DNA of 64,000 bases, taken from contig NZ_JAFHAP010000010.1 in NCBI RefSeq assembly GCF_016938855.1, positions 62,001 through 126,000 on the forward strand. The letters are read 5' to 3'. Within the stretch, counting starts at the first letter, position 1; every line of letters begins with the position of its first letter. Below, in pieces: positions 48,450 to 57,114 of this stretch. This stretch comes from Polycladomyces zharkentensis. GTDB lineage: Bacteria; Bacillota; Bacilli; Thermoactinomycetales; JIR-001. Made by a program: the position numbers and the translations under genes. The notes under the pieces were generated by a model that was not told the origin of the DNA, ran no database searches, and was given only the letters and a program-made list of their open reading frames with translations.

Positions 48450-48896
48450 ATGAATTTTGAGTCGAATGCCAAAATACGTGTCACCCGTCGCTTTAGCGCA
48501 TCGCCGGAGCAAGTTTTCGAGGCTTGGCTGGATCCTGAGATGATCGGCAAATGGATGTTCGGCCCTGCTCATCCTGAACGTGAAGAAGAAGTCGTGCGAA
48601 TCTCTCTCGATCCGCGTGTGGGAGGCTCGTTCTCTTTCGTTGTGCGTCGACAAGGACAGGAAATTGACCACGTAGGGGAGTATCTTGAAATCGACCGGCC
48701 TCGCCGCCTCGTGTTCACCTGGGGAGTGGCGGACGTGGGGGATAGCAGCCGTGTCATCATCGACATCGTTCCGCTGGAGAAAGGGTGCGAGCTCACATTG
48801 ACCCACGAATTGCACCCAAACTGGGTAAACTTCGCAAGCCGCGCCGAGGCCGGCTGGACCAAGATGCTCGACGTTCTAGCCGAAACACTCAGTTAG
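48450..48896 (+). CDS. SRPBCC/AHSA1 domain protein
   Basis: 148 residues of the START-like fold: TRRFSASPEQVFEAWLDPEMI at the start, WMFGPAHP, and GWTKMLDVLAETL at the end. Such proteins bind hydrophobic ligands; the ligand is unknown. Probably the sole target of the ArsR-type partner. Confidence 0.88.
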   Translation: MNFESNAKIRVTRRFSASPEQVFEAWLDPEMIGKWMFGPAHPEREEEVVRISLDPRVGGSFSFVVRRQGQEIDHVGEYLEIDRPRRLVFTWGVADVGDSSRVIIDIVPLEKGCELTLTHELHPNWVNFASRAEAGWTKMLDVLAETLS

Positions 48897-48916
48897 GGGA
48901 AACTAATAAACAAAAC

Positions 48917-48952
48917 CCGGAACCCTTAACACACAGGGTACCGAGCTTTTTT
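48917..48952 (+). terminator. Terminator of the arsR-SRPBCC operon
   Basis: CGGAACCCT pairs with AGGGTACCG (one mismatch), eight-base loop, then AGCTTTTTTA. Confidence 0.75.
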
Positions 48953-49033
48953 AGCCGTGCCCCTTTGATTTCATAGAAAGATGCTGATGTTTTCACCAAT
49001 AATCTTTTGAGAAAACCCCGAACGGGAATCTGA

Positions 49034-49084
49034 TCATCGTTCAGTGACATCCTCCATCAAATCTTCTTCCAAAATTCTCTTGAC
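49034..49084 (-). pseudogene. C-terminal scrap of a second yezG-like gene
   Basis: Reverse strand VKRILEEDLMEDVTER and stop parallels GKRILEEYLKDAVDESD at the end of the YezG-type pseudogene at 31.6 kb, and the following CCCCGAACGG-like hairpin half is shared too. The remaining gap bases show nothing else. Confidence 0.5.
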
Positions 49085-49087
49085 TAA

Positions 49088-49114
49088 ACAGAAAGGAGCC
49101 CATTTGAAGGCTCC
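49088..49114 (-). terminator. Terminator of the DUF6612-like lipoprotein gene
   Basis: Reverse strand: GGAGCC (49114-49109) with GGCTCC (49100-49095), then TTTCTG. Confidence 0.6.
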
Positions 49115-49205
49115 CTCGATTTCGCGACACCATCGTCATTCGCCTCCGCCATGCACCGTGCAACCGGAGTTGCAAAACCGGTGACGGAGCGGTTCTTCAC
49201 AGACG

Positions 49206-50081
49206 TTATTGCACCTGTACTTCTTGGGCGCTGTTTTTCACGTCTTCCGGTACGGTGATCGTTCCGTTGAACTCACCAACCAGATTCATTTCCGTTTTTT
49301 GACTCGCCTTCAACACACCGCTGGCGGAAGGATCATTGATCGGGATGTCCATTTTGATCTCTTGCACCACTTTGGTCTGTTTGAAGGTCTTTTTGTCGAT
49401 GGTGATTTTTTGCGTAAATTGATGCAGTTTGATTTGAGCGGCATCCACGGGGACACCCGCCTGCTGAAGCTGCGGCAGCATCGCAGCCTTCACTTCCTCC
49501 AGGAATACGTCCTTAATTTTGTGAGTGGTTTGTTCGTTTACGTTGATCTCCAATAGGTAGGCGTCCGCTGTCTCCGTCATTTTCAGCATTTTCTTTTCTT
49601 CCGGTGTTTGCAGCTTACCGAGCAACTCTTCCAGCTTTTGCAACGCTTGGTTCGGATTTTGTGAATTGTCGGCGGAACCGAGATCCGGCGCTTTCGATTT
49701 AATCCAACCGCTTCCGTCGACCGTCTGCTGATAGATTTCATTGCCGACCAGATACATTTCTCCGGTGATTTGCTGTCCTTCACTATGAATCGTTGTCGTC
49801 GTATGCATTGCCTGCGGTTTATTGGTCATCTCCAGTTTGGCCTCGATGGTTTGATCGACGGATTGGGTTTGACCGCCCGCTTCAATTTCGATGGTTTGAT
49901 TTCCTGTTGCTTTGTAGGAAAATCCTTTCGCGTTTTCGGCGGCATGCTCTGCTTTGATCAGCACTTCCTTGGGCGTCAGCTTTTTCATGCCCTCGGCGTC
50001 GATGTTGAGTTGTCCACAACCCGAGACGAGAACCAGAATCATGGCAGAAACAAGCAACCAATTCCACTTGCGACGCATCAC
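49206..50081 (-). CDS. DUF6612-type lipoprotein
   Basis: 291 residues, exported and lipid-anchored (lipobox VSGCG, C22). The body resembles the LolA/LppX-like fold of DUF6612 proteins (AEHAAENAKGFSYKATGNQTI; GWIKSK; VVQEIKMDIPI) found on the surface of Bacillales. Function unknown; the fold suggests binding of a hydrophobic molecule or a role as a sensor domain. Confidence 0.8.
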   Translation of the reverse strand: MMRRKWNWLLVSAMILVLVSGCGQLNIDAEGMKKLTPKEVLIKAEHAAENAKGFSYKATGNQTIEIEAGGQTQSVDQTIEAKLEMTNKPQAMHTTTTIHSEGQQITGEMYLVGNEIYQQTVDGSGWIKSKAPDLGSADNSQNPNQALQKLEELLGKLQTPEEKKMLKMTETADAYLLEINVNEQTTHKIKDVFLEEVKAAMLPQLQQAGVPVDAAQIKLHQFTQKITIDKKTFKQTKVVQEIKMDIPINDPSASGVLKASQKTEMNLVGEFNGTITVPEDVKNSAQEVQVQ

Positions 50082-50175
50082 AGTCTCCCTTTCTTTTTTG
50101 GATGATTGCCGACTCCCTTTGAAGTACTAATAAAAAAATCAAGACTTTATCTCAACTTCAAAAGGAGACTTTACC

Positions 50176-50204
50176 ATTTTATCACAAAGTTCACTAACCG
50201 TCAT
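50176..50204 (-). promoter_or_regulatory. Candidate promoter of the lipoprotein gene
   Basis: Reverse strand: ATGACG (50204-50199), 17 bases, TAAAAT (50181-50176), about 95 bases before the start codon. Confidence 0.5.
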
Positions 50205-50302
50205 GCAGAATTTGCGATTTTTATTCTTTTGTCCATATTCCCCCATTTCCATAGAAAAAAAGTACTAGAATGCATCTGGAAAATTCTGTTCACACAGCCT
50301 CC

Positions 50303-50664
50303 TTAACGAAACGTCCCGTATTGACACTCCACACGGCTAAAGTACCACAGGCACTCCCTATGGTCGCCGTGGGATTCTAGGGAGTGTCTGGTATTGTCCA
50401 CAGTGTTTTCCCGGCTCGCTCCACCTGCGCCCTGCAGGAATGCAGATGATGATCGCTCCGACCCGGTCAACGCAGGTCGCGGGCAAAGTACGCTTCGCTT
50501 GGAGGAAATTGCCCGCGATTTCAATCCTGCGCTTCCCGAGTCTTCGCTCAGTCAGGGCTTGGTCAGTCGCTCGTCCGGGAAAACATTGCTCCCTTACGGA
50601 ATGAAATGACCAGACACGCCCCAGAGTGGCAAACGCCCTCAGTCCATTTCTGTTTCGAGCCCCC
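50303..50664 (-). repeat. IS605-type right end following the TnpB relic, copy E
   Basis: Continues the TnpB relic on the reverse strand: a large hairpin (GCGGGCAATTTC/TTGCCCGCG, about 50535-50478), then GAATCCCACGGCGACCATAG, GGAGTGCCTGTGGTACTTTA and GTGTGGAGTGTCAA ending near 50321. The tail TTTCGTTAAG at 50312-50303 also follows copy A at a similar distance, so the true end may lie there. Confidence 0.65.
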
Positions 50665-50990
50665 TCAATCTAAGGCTGTGTCATCAGCCCGTCCCACCCG
50701 GTTCGCATGTACCCGGACGGGCGGCACATCTGCGACCAATGGAAGTGCCCGTGGTATTACCAGTGTGCCGGCTTTGGCGATGTGGATCGCTCCACTCAGA
50801 ACAGCGCGGATGGTGTATCCGCACTGTCTGCACTTGAAGCGGATGCTGCTTCGGTTCGCCTTGTCTCGATGACCGCACTCGCAGGTTTGGCTGGTGTATT
50901 CGGGGTTGACGATCTCCACCCGAATGCCCGCCATCCCTGCCTTGCAGCGAATCATCTCTTTCAGCCGATAAAACACCCGGAAATGCAGGT
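50665..50990 (-). pseudogene. TnpB (IS200/IS605 OrfB) C-terminal relic
   Basis: Reverse strand: FYRLKEMIRCKAGMAGIRVE, VNPEYTSQTCECGHRDKANR, FKCRQCGYTI and GAIHIAKAG, that is, the last RuvC part and the C4 zinc ribbon (CxxC...CxxC) of an RNA-guided TnpB nuclease. About three quarters of the gene (the amino-terminal part with the first RuvC motifs) is missing; homology begins right at the terminator of the ahb gene. Confidence 0.85.
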
Positions 50991-50995
50991 AAAGC

Positions 50996-51026
50996 AAAAC
51001 ACCCCCACCGATGGATCGGCGGGGGT
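50996..51026 (-). terminator. Terminator of the hem operon
   Basis: Reverse strand: ACCCCCGCCGA pairs with TCGGTGGGGGT around a short loop (51026-51001), followed by GTTTTGC. Confidence 0.8.
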
Positions 51027-51071
51027 CATCTCCGTGATGTGAACACGTACAGCGTTGAGACACGTCTTCAT

Positions 51072-52124
51072 TCACAGGCCGAAACGGCGGATCACTTTTT
51101 CCTCCCACTCATCCGCTTCCGGAGTGAAATAAGAGACGCGGGTTTTTTTGTATTCCTTGGTAGAGTACAAGACGGCGCGCTCGGTAATCCCCGTTTCATC
51201 CTCGATCGCCTGCAGAATCGATTCGCACTCCTCCATCGTCCGGCCGTGTACCATGGTAAAGATACTGTACGGCCAATCCGGGTACGTCGGACGTAAATAG
51301 CAGTGGCTGACCGCCTTGAAGGAAGCCATTTTCGGTCCGACCTCATCCACCCGATCTTCCGGTACGGCCCAAACGCCCATGCCGTTGAAACGGAAGCCGG
51401 CCTTACGGTGATGGAGCACGGCGGCAAAGCGGCGCATCTGTTTCCGGGCTTGCAGATCGCGGCCGGCTTGGAGGAGTTCCTCCGTGCTGATGCCGATATT
51501 TTGGGCCCAACGGTCAAACGGCCGGGACTCAATCGGCAGGTCTTTCTGCAGTTCACGAATGACGGCAATGTCGAAGTCGGAGACGGTTTTGGCCGCCTGT
51601 TTCCGGTCTTCTTCCCCGTAAGCCGGTTTGGCCTTTGCCTTGGTCTGGTCTTCCTTGCCGGTCATGTCCAGCTGAACGCCGATCTTGAACAATCGGAGCG
51701 TGGGCATCAGCCGGATTACATCCACTTCAGCCATTTCGCCCAAGAGCTCCACCGTTTTTTCCAATCCGAGACGGCTGTTCGGGGGCACGGCGATCGTAAA
51801 CCACAGGTTGTAGTCATGATTGCGCTTGTAGTTATGGGAGACGCCGGGGTGATCGTTGATGATCTGCGCCGCCTCGTCCAGCCGCTCTTCCGGAATTTTG
51901 GCCGCCACCAAGCTGGATTGGTATCCGAGTGTGCGCGTATCGAAAATGGCAGAGATCTGCCGGACAATGTCCCCTTTCATCCGGCGAACCCGCTCCATGA
52001 CATCTTCTTCCGTCGTGCCCACCTTATCGGCTATGGCCAAGAAGGGGCGCTCCACCAACTCGATGCCTTCCTGCAACAGGTTCAGGATTTCCTGATCCAA
52101 TCGGTCCAACGTTTGTGCGGTCAT
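51072..52124 (-). CDS. ahbAB: Fused siroheme decarboxylase (AhbA-AhbB/NirDL type)
   Basis: Two Lrp/AsnC-like halves in one 350-residue chain: domain 1 (about 1-160, [18 protein letters not shown]) and domain 2 (about 190-345, [20 protein letters not shown]), joined by a charged linker ([15 protein letters not shown]). These are the signature segments of siroheme decarboxylase, which removes two acetate carboxyls to give 12,18-didecarboxysiroheme, the precursor of heme d1 and of heme in the Ahb pathway. Often mislabelled as an AsnC regulator. ATGA overlap with hemB; start at 52124. AhbC and AhbD radical-SAM partners are not in the window. Confidence 0.87.
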   Translation of the reverse strand: MTAQTLDRLDQEILNLLQEGIELVERPFLAIADKVGTTEEDVMERVRRMKGDIVRQISAIFDTRTLGYQSSLVAAKIPEERLDEAAQIINDHPGVSHNYKRNHDYNLWFTIAVPPNSRLGLEKTVELLGEMAEVDVIRLMPTLRLFKIGVQLDMTGKEDQTKAKAKPAYGEEDRKQAAKTVSDFDIAVIRELQKDLPIESRPFDRWAQNIGISTEELLQAGRDLQARKQMRRFAAVLHHRKAGFRFNGMGVWAVPEDRVDEVGPKMASFKAVSHCYLRPTYPDWPYSIFTMVHGRTMEECESILQAIEDETGITERAVLYSTKEYKKTRVSYFTPEADEWEEKVIRRFGL

Positions 52125-53104
52125 CCGATCATCCCTCCTCGCAGCCACCGGGCCACATCTTTGGCGTGATAGGTCAGAATCAGGTCGGCGCCGGCACGTT
52201 TCATCGCAGTCATCAGTTCCATCACGATACGCTGTTCGTCGATCCACCCGTTTTGCGCAGCCGCTTTCACCATCGCATACTCGGCACTGACGTTGTACAC
52301 CGCCACCGGCAGATCAAACCGCTCTTTCAACCGGTAAAGGATGTCCAGATACGCCATGCCCGGTTTCACCATGAGCAGATCGGCTCCCTCTTCCACATCG
52401 GAAGCCGCTTCCCGCAGCGCTTCCCGTGCGTTGGCCGGGTCCATCTGGTACGTGCGGCGATCTCCGAATTGGGGTGCCGAATGAGCCGCATCACGGAACG
52501 GACCGTAGAAGGCGGAGGCATATTTCACCGCATACGACATGATCGGGATGTTGGTGAACCCTGATTCGTCCAGTCCCTGGCGGATGGCGGCGACAAACCC
52601 GTCCATCATGTTGGAAGGCGCGATCATGTCCGCACCGGCACGTGCTTGGGAAACAGCGGTTTTCACCAACAGCTCCAGTGAAGAATCGTTGTCGATCTCC
52701 CCGTCTTCCACCACGCCGCAGTGGCCGTGGTCGGTGTACTGGCACAGGCATGTGTCCGCGATGACATAGAGCCCGGGATGCCGCTCCTTGATCCGGCGGA
52801 TGGCCCGCTGGACGATGCCGTTTTCATCATAGGCGGAACTGCCGCAGGCGTCTTTTTCATTTGGCACGCCGAAGATCAAGACGGACGGGATGCCGAGGTC
52901 CACCACTTCGTCGATTTCTTCATCCAGCCGATCCAGGGAGAAATGACAGACTCCCGGCATGGACGGAATCTCTTCTTTTACACCGTTTCCTTCCACGACA
53001 AACAACGGGTAGATCAAATCCGTCACTTGCACATGGTGTTCCCGCACCATGCTTCGGATTGCCTCATTTCTTCTCAATCGGCGATGACGCGCGAACGGTT
53101 TCAT
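52121..53104 (-). CDS. hemB: Porphobilinogen synthase
   Basis: Condenses two 5-aminolevulinate molecules. 327 residues; Schiff-base lysines in [19 protein letters not shown] and [10 protein letters not shown], and the zinc-type metal site [14 protein letters not shown]. Overlaps cobA-hemD and ahbAB by ATGA on both sides. Confidence 0.97.
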   Translation of the reverse strand: MKPFARHRRLRRNEAIRSMVREHHVQVTDLIYPLFVVEGNGVKEEIPSMPGVCHFSLDRLDEEIDEVVDLGIPSVLIFGVPNEKDACGSSAYDENGIVQRAIRRIKERHPGLYVIADTCLCQYTDHGHCGVVEDGEIDNDSSLELLVKTAVSQARAGADMIAPSNMMDGFVAAIRQGLDESGFTNIPIMSYAVKYASAFYGPFRDAAHSAPQFGDRRTYQMDPANAREALREAASDVEEGADLLMVKPGMAYLDILYRLKERFDLPVAVYNVSAEYAMVKAAAQNGWIDEQRIVMELMTAMKRAGADLILTYHAKDVARWLRGGMIG

Positions 53105-54651
53105 CGCAATTCCCCCTTCGTCAGCACTTTCGGCGGATGTTGGGCAATGGCCTCAACCAATCCGTCGATGGTAAAGCGCTCCGCCACCACATCCGGCGTC
53201 AGTCCGAGTTCTTCCGCTGTTTGGGCGGTGATCGGTCCGATGCACGCGATTTGCGTCCCTTGGACCAGAGACAGCCAGTTTTCCCGAACGGAACGGATTG
53301 CGTCCACGAAATTACGGACCGTGGATGAACTGGTAAACGTAATGACGTGAATGGCACCGTTTTCCAACATGTCGGCCACTTCTTCCGCATTTTCATTGCC
53401 GACAACCGTGTCGTAAGCGTCCACTTCCTCCACTTGACACCCCAGTTTCTCCAGTTCGACAGCCAGCACTTTGCGGGCGATGTCAGCACGCGGGAGCAGA
53501 ATGCGTTCCCCGGCACGAACCAACGGTTTCAGGTGCTCCACCAACGCCTCCGCCTGGTATTTGTCGGGCAGCACCTCAACCAAAAGCCCCTTCTCTTCCA
53601 GGGCTTCCGCAGTTTTCGGACCGATCGCCGCGATCTTGGCCCGGGACATCGAACGGATGTCCAGCTTCAGCTCGCGCAAACGGCGGAAGAAATACTTGAC
53701 ACCGTTGACACTGGTGAACACCACCCAGTCATACAAGCCGAGCCGGTTCAACGCTTGATCCAGCAAGTCCTGCCGCTTCGGACGCGTGAGGTGAATCACC
53801 GGAAACTCGACTGCTTCTCCGCCCAACGCCTCAATTTTCTCCACCAACGAACTGCTTTGACTGCGTGCGCGGGTCACCAGCACGCGACGGCCGAACAACG
53901 GCTTGTTCTCAAACCACTTCAGCTTGTCGCGCAACCGGACCACTTCACCCACAATGATAATGGCTGGCGGTCGGAAGTTGGCTTCCCGGACCTTTTCCAC
54001 GATGTCCCCCAACGTCCCCGTCAGGACTTCCTGTTCCACGCGCGTGCCCCAGCGAATCAGGGCGACAGGGGTCTCTTCGGAACGACCATGCCGGATCAAT
54101 TGTTCGCGGATGAACGGCAAATTGCCCACGCCCATCAGGAAAATCAACGTTTCCGAAGCAGTGGCCAATTTGTCCCATCGGATGGTGGATTCCGTTTTTT
54201 CCGGCCGCTCATGTCCGGTCACAATGGTGAAGGAAGGGTTGATGTCCCGGTGCGTTACTGGAATCCCGGCATACGCGGGAACGGCAATGGCAGATGTGAT
54301 GCCGGGCACCACTTCAAACGGGATGCCGTGCTCCGCCAACATCTCCGCCTCTTCGCCGCCCCGACCGAAAACAAACGGATCTCCTCCTTTCAGCCGGGTG
54401 ACCGTTTTGCCTTCTTTCGCTTTCTCCACCAGCAACCGGTTGATATCTTCCTGTGTCAAGGTGTGCCGGTCCGGCATTTTCCCCACATAAATTCGCTCGG
54501 CATCCGGTTTGGCATATCTCAGCAATCGGGGACTGGCCAATCGGTCATACACGATCACATCGGATTTTTCGATCGCTTCCTTCCCTTTGACCGTGATCAG
54601 CCCGGGATCGCCGGGGCCTGCTCCCACCAAGTATACGGTGCCTGCGTTCAT
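53101..54651 (-). CDS. cobA-hemD: Fused uroporphyrinogen-III C-methyltransferase and uroporphyrinogen-III synthase
   Basis: 516 residues. The first half (1 to about 245) is SUMT/Cob[35 protein letters not shown], and [21 protein letters not shown]. It turns uroporphyrinogen III into precorrin-2. The second half (about 258-510) is HemD, which closes hydroxymethylbilane to uroporphyrinogen III ([32 protein letters not shown]). Such fusions are usual in Clostridia and some Bacilli, whereas B. subtilis has a separate HemD. Start ATGA overlaps the hemC stop. Confidence 0.95.
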   Translation of the reverse strand: MNAGTVYLVGAGPGDPGLITVKGKEAIEKSDVIVYDRLASPRLLRYAKPDAERIYVGKMPDRHTLTQEDINRLLVEKAKEGKTVTRLKGGDPFVFGRGGEEAEMLAEHGIPFEVVPGITSAIAVPAYAGIPVTHRDINPSFTIVTGHERPEKTESTIRWDKLATASETLIFLMGVGNLPFIREQLIRHGRSEETPVALIRWGTRVEQEVLTGTLGDIVEKVREANFRPPAIIIVGEVVRLRDKLKWFENKPLFGRRVLVTRARSQSSSLVEKIEALGGEAVEFPVIHLTRPKRQDLLDQALNRLGLYDWVVFTSVNGVKYFFRRLRELKLDIRSMSRAKIAAIGPKTAEALEEKGLLVEVLPDKYQAEALVEHLKPLVRAGERILLPRADIARKVLAVELEKLGCQVEEVDAYDTVVGNENAEEVADMLENGAIHVITFTSSSTVRNFVDAIRSVRENWLSLVQGTQIACIGPITAQTAEELGLTPDVVAERFTIDGLVEAIAQHPPKVLTKGELR

Positions 54652-55574
54652 CTGCTCATCTCCTTTCGCAAAGCCGACAACAATGCTCCCGCTCCCTTTT
54701 CCAGCAACTGTTGTGCCAGTGTACGGCCGACTTGCTCCGGCTCCGAACCTTCGACAGTACCGCGTAACACCTTTCGGCCATCCGGGTGCGCCACCATGCC
54801 GATCAGACGGATCGATCCGTCCGTTGCCTCTGCGTACGCGCCGACCGGCAAATGACAACCGCCTTCAAATGCACGCAAAAACGCCCGTTCCGCACGAACG
54901 GCCCGTTCGGTCTTTGAATCGTTGATCCGCTTCAATCCTTCCAACACTTCAACATCGTCGGCACGACACTGGACAGCCAATGCTCCTTGCCCCACGGCCG
55001 GCACCATGATATCCGTCGAAAGCGCTTGCGTGACGCGATCTTGCCAGCCCATCCGGGACAGGCCCGCCACCGCAAGGAGAACGGCGTCAAACTGCCCTTC
55101 CTCCATTTTGCGCAGACGGGTGTCCAGATTACCGCGCACCGGTTCCACCGTTACATCGGGCCGATACGCCAATATCTGCGCCTGCCTGCGCAAACTGCTG
55201 GTACCGATCCGCGCACCGGACGGCAGTTTCTCCAACGATTGCCCGCTGCGGGTGATCAGGCAATCCCGCGGGTCTTCCCGCTCCGTCACCGCGCCGATCA
55301 CCAGACCATCCGGCATTTCGCCGGGCATATCCTTCATGCTGTGGACAGCGATATCGATCCGCCCGTCCAACAGCGCTTGTTCGATCTCTTTGACGAAAAG
55401 CCCCTTGCCGCCGATTTTGGACAAAGTGACGTCCAAAATGCGATCCCCTTTGGTCACAATTTTTTCCTGTCGCAGCTCCCAGCGGGGATTCGCTTCCCGA
55501 AGCCGGTCCATGACCCAACGGGTCTGGGTCAGCGCCAAAGTGCTTTTCCTGGTTCCCACCACTACGGTTCGCAT
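54648..55574 (-). CDS. hemC: Hydroxymethylbilane synthase
   Basis: Polymerises four porphobilinogens. 308 residues; dipyrromethane-cofactor cysteine C240 in FEGGCHLPVGAY, and the arginine-rich SSLRRQAQ substrate site. Start at 55574 (GAGGAGG about 12 bases upstream) gives the family length; the frame is open to 55706 but overlaps sirC. Confidence 0.96.
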   Translation of the reverse strand: MRTVVVGTRKSTLALTQTRWVMDRLREANPRWELRQEKIVTKGDRILDVTLSKIGGKGLFVKEIEQALLDGRIDIAVHSMKDMPGEMPDGLVIGAVTEREDPRDCLITRSGQSLEKLPSGARIGTSSLRRQAQILAYRPDVTVEPVRGNLDTRLRKMEEGQFDAVLLAVAGLSRMGWQDRVTQALSTDIMVPAVGQGALAVQCRADDVEVLEGLKRINDSKTERAVRAERAFLRAFEGGCHLPVGAYAEATDGSIRLIGMVAHPDGRKVLRGTVEGSEPEQVGRTLAQQLLEKGAGALLSALRKEMSR

Positions 55575-55612
55575 GATCGTCTGTGTCCTCCTCACTGCCC
55601 GATCCGAACGGA

Positions 55613-56266
55613 TCACCCGCTGATTTCCGCCGTGGCCGCTTGTTCGATCCAACTCTCCATGCGACGGCGCGCTTCCGCGGGATCGTTTTTGCACAGTGCC
55701 ATCCATTCCTCATCCACAAGGCGGGCCATCAATTGATGGCGGACAGCCGCATCGGTGATTGTCTCCTGAATCCGTTGGCGCATCTCTTTGAGCAGATTCA
55801 GGTAGACCGCGTATTCGGGTCCGTACGCTTTTTCCAACTCCCGGCGGATTTTTTTGGCCAACGTAGGACTGGCCCCTCCTGTGGATACGGCGATTTGCAG
55901 TTGTCCCCGACGAAGGGTGGAGGGCACGGTAAAATTGCACAGATCGGGCCGGTCCACCACATTGATCCATGCCCCGCATGCCTGCGCCTCCTCATACACC
56001 GCCCGGTTGACCGCTTCCTGGTCCGTGGCGGCAATCACCAGGGTACATCCCGCCGCATCTCCCTTGCGATAGGGACGGGCATGGTACGTAATCTCTCCCT
56101 GCTCCGCCCACACTTGCAGACCGGGGGTCACATCAGGGCTGACCACGATCACGTCAGCGCCCCCTTCCAACATCGAGGCCGTTTTTCGCTCCGCCACCGG
56201 TCCGCCGCCCACCACGAGGCAACGCCGACCAGTCAAATCCACCATCATCGGATAAAACCGTTTCAT
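55613..56266 (-). CDS. sirC: Precorrin-2 dehydrogenase/sirohydrochlorin ferrochelatase-type protein (SirC/Met8)
   Basis: Oxidises precorrin-2 to sirohydrochlorin with NAD. 217 residues; Rossmann motif VVGGGPVAERK, and NVVDRPDLCNFTVPS plus STGGASPTLAKKIR, typical of the family. A start at 56266 (GGGAG nine bases upstream) removes a spurious 115-residue extension that would overlap hemX. No separate SirB is seen, so iron insertion may be done here, as in Met8, or elsewhere. Confidence 0.92.
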   Translation of the reverse strand: MKRFYPMMVDLTGRRCLVVGGGPVAERKTASMLEGGADVIVVSPDVTPGLQVWAEQGEITYHARPYRKGDAAGCTLVIAATDQEAVNRAVYEEAQACGAWINVVDRPDLCNFTVPSTLRRGQLQIAVSTGGASPTLAKKIRRELEKAYGPEYAVYLNLLKEMRQRIQETITDAAVRHQLMARLVDEEWMALCKNDPAEARRRMESWIEQAATAEISG

Positions 56267-56280
56267 CGCATTCGTCTCCC

Positions 56281-57096
56281 CTACATCCACCGGTGGAATG
56301 AAAATCCCGTAACGGAAATCCAATAATTGACCAACGTCGCCAGGAACGACACGACATTCCACCACGCCAGCCGCCGTCCGTGCCATCTCTGTTTCGCCCT
56401 CTGATACAAAAGAATCGCGTACAACAACACCACAATCAGAGAGCCGATAATTTTCGGATCGTACCATAATCCGCCGATATTCGTCTGATACGCCCAGATC
56501 ACACCCAAAATGATCGCCGAGAGCAACAACGGCATCCCGATCAGGGAAAAACCGTATGACAGCCGTTGCAAATGTTCCAAACTGGGCAACAAGCGCAACA
56601 GACGGTTCCATTTCTTCTGTTTCAGCAAATGATCTCCAATCAGGTACAGAATCGCGAAAACGGCGGACAAAGAAAAAGCCGCATAGGCCAAAAACGCCAT
56701 CGTGACATGGACGAACACCAATTCCGACAGGAGCAGTCGGGACAAATGGCGTGACGTGTCACGGGCGACAAAAAAATTGATGGCCAGTACGGCAAACCCC
56801 ACCAAATTCGCGGAAAACACAACCAAATCCATTCGATACAACCAGTTGATCAACAAGGTGAGCGCCACAATGGCCCACGAGTAGAAAAACAAAGAATCAA
56901 ACGGTGTCATCAGCGGAAACAGTTCAAAAAGCCGAAAAGCAATAAACACGGTTTGAATCATCCAGACCGCGATGAACAAGGAAAGTGCCAGTTGATTGGC
57001 CCGCCGGTTCTTGTGCAGTAAATCCGCAAAGGCAAAAAGGAGCCCTAACGCATAAAGATAAATAATCAGATCATACACCCAACGCTCAGCGAACAC
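56281..57096 (-). CDS. hemX: HemX, CcsA-like membrane protein
   Basis: Negative effector of HemA level in B. subtilis, related to the cytochrome c assembly protein CcsA. About 271 residues and eight membrane helices; VIWAYQTNIGGLWYDPK near the end resembles the CcsA heme-handling loop. GTG start at 57096 follows AAAGGGG; another GTG lies at 57105. Confidence 0.9.
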   Translation of the reverse strand: MFAERWVYDLIIYLYALGLLFAFADLLHKNRRANQLALSLFIAVWMIQTVFIAFRLFELFPLMTPFDSLFFYSWAIVALTLLINWLYRMDLVVFSANLVGFAVLAINFFVARDTSRHLSRLLLSELVFVHVTMAFLAYAAFSLSAVFAILYLIGDHLLKQKKWNRLLRLLPSLEHLQRLSYGFSLIGMPLLLSAIILGVIWAYQTNIGGLWYDPKIIGSLIVVLLYAILLYQRAKQRWHGRRLAWWNVVSFLATLVNYWISVTGFSFHRWM

Positions 57097-57114
57097 GGCG
57101 GCCACCCCTTTCGT

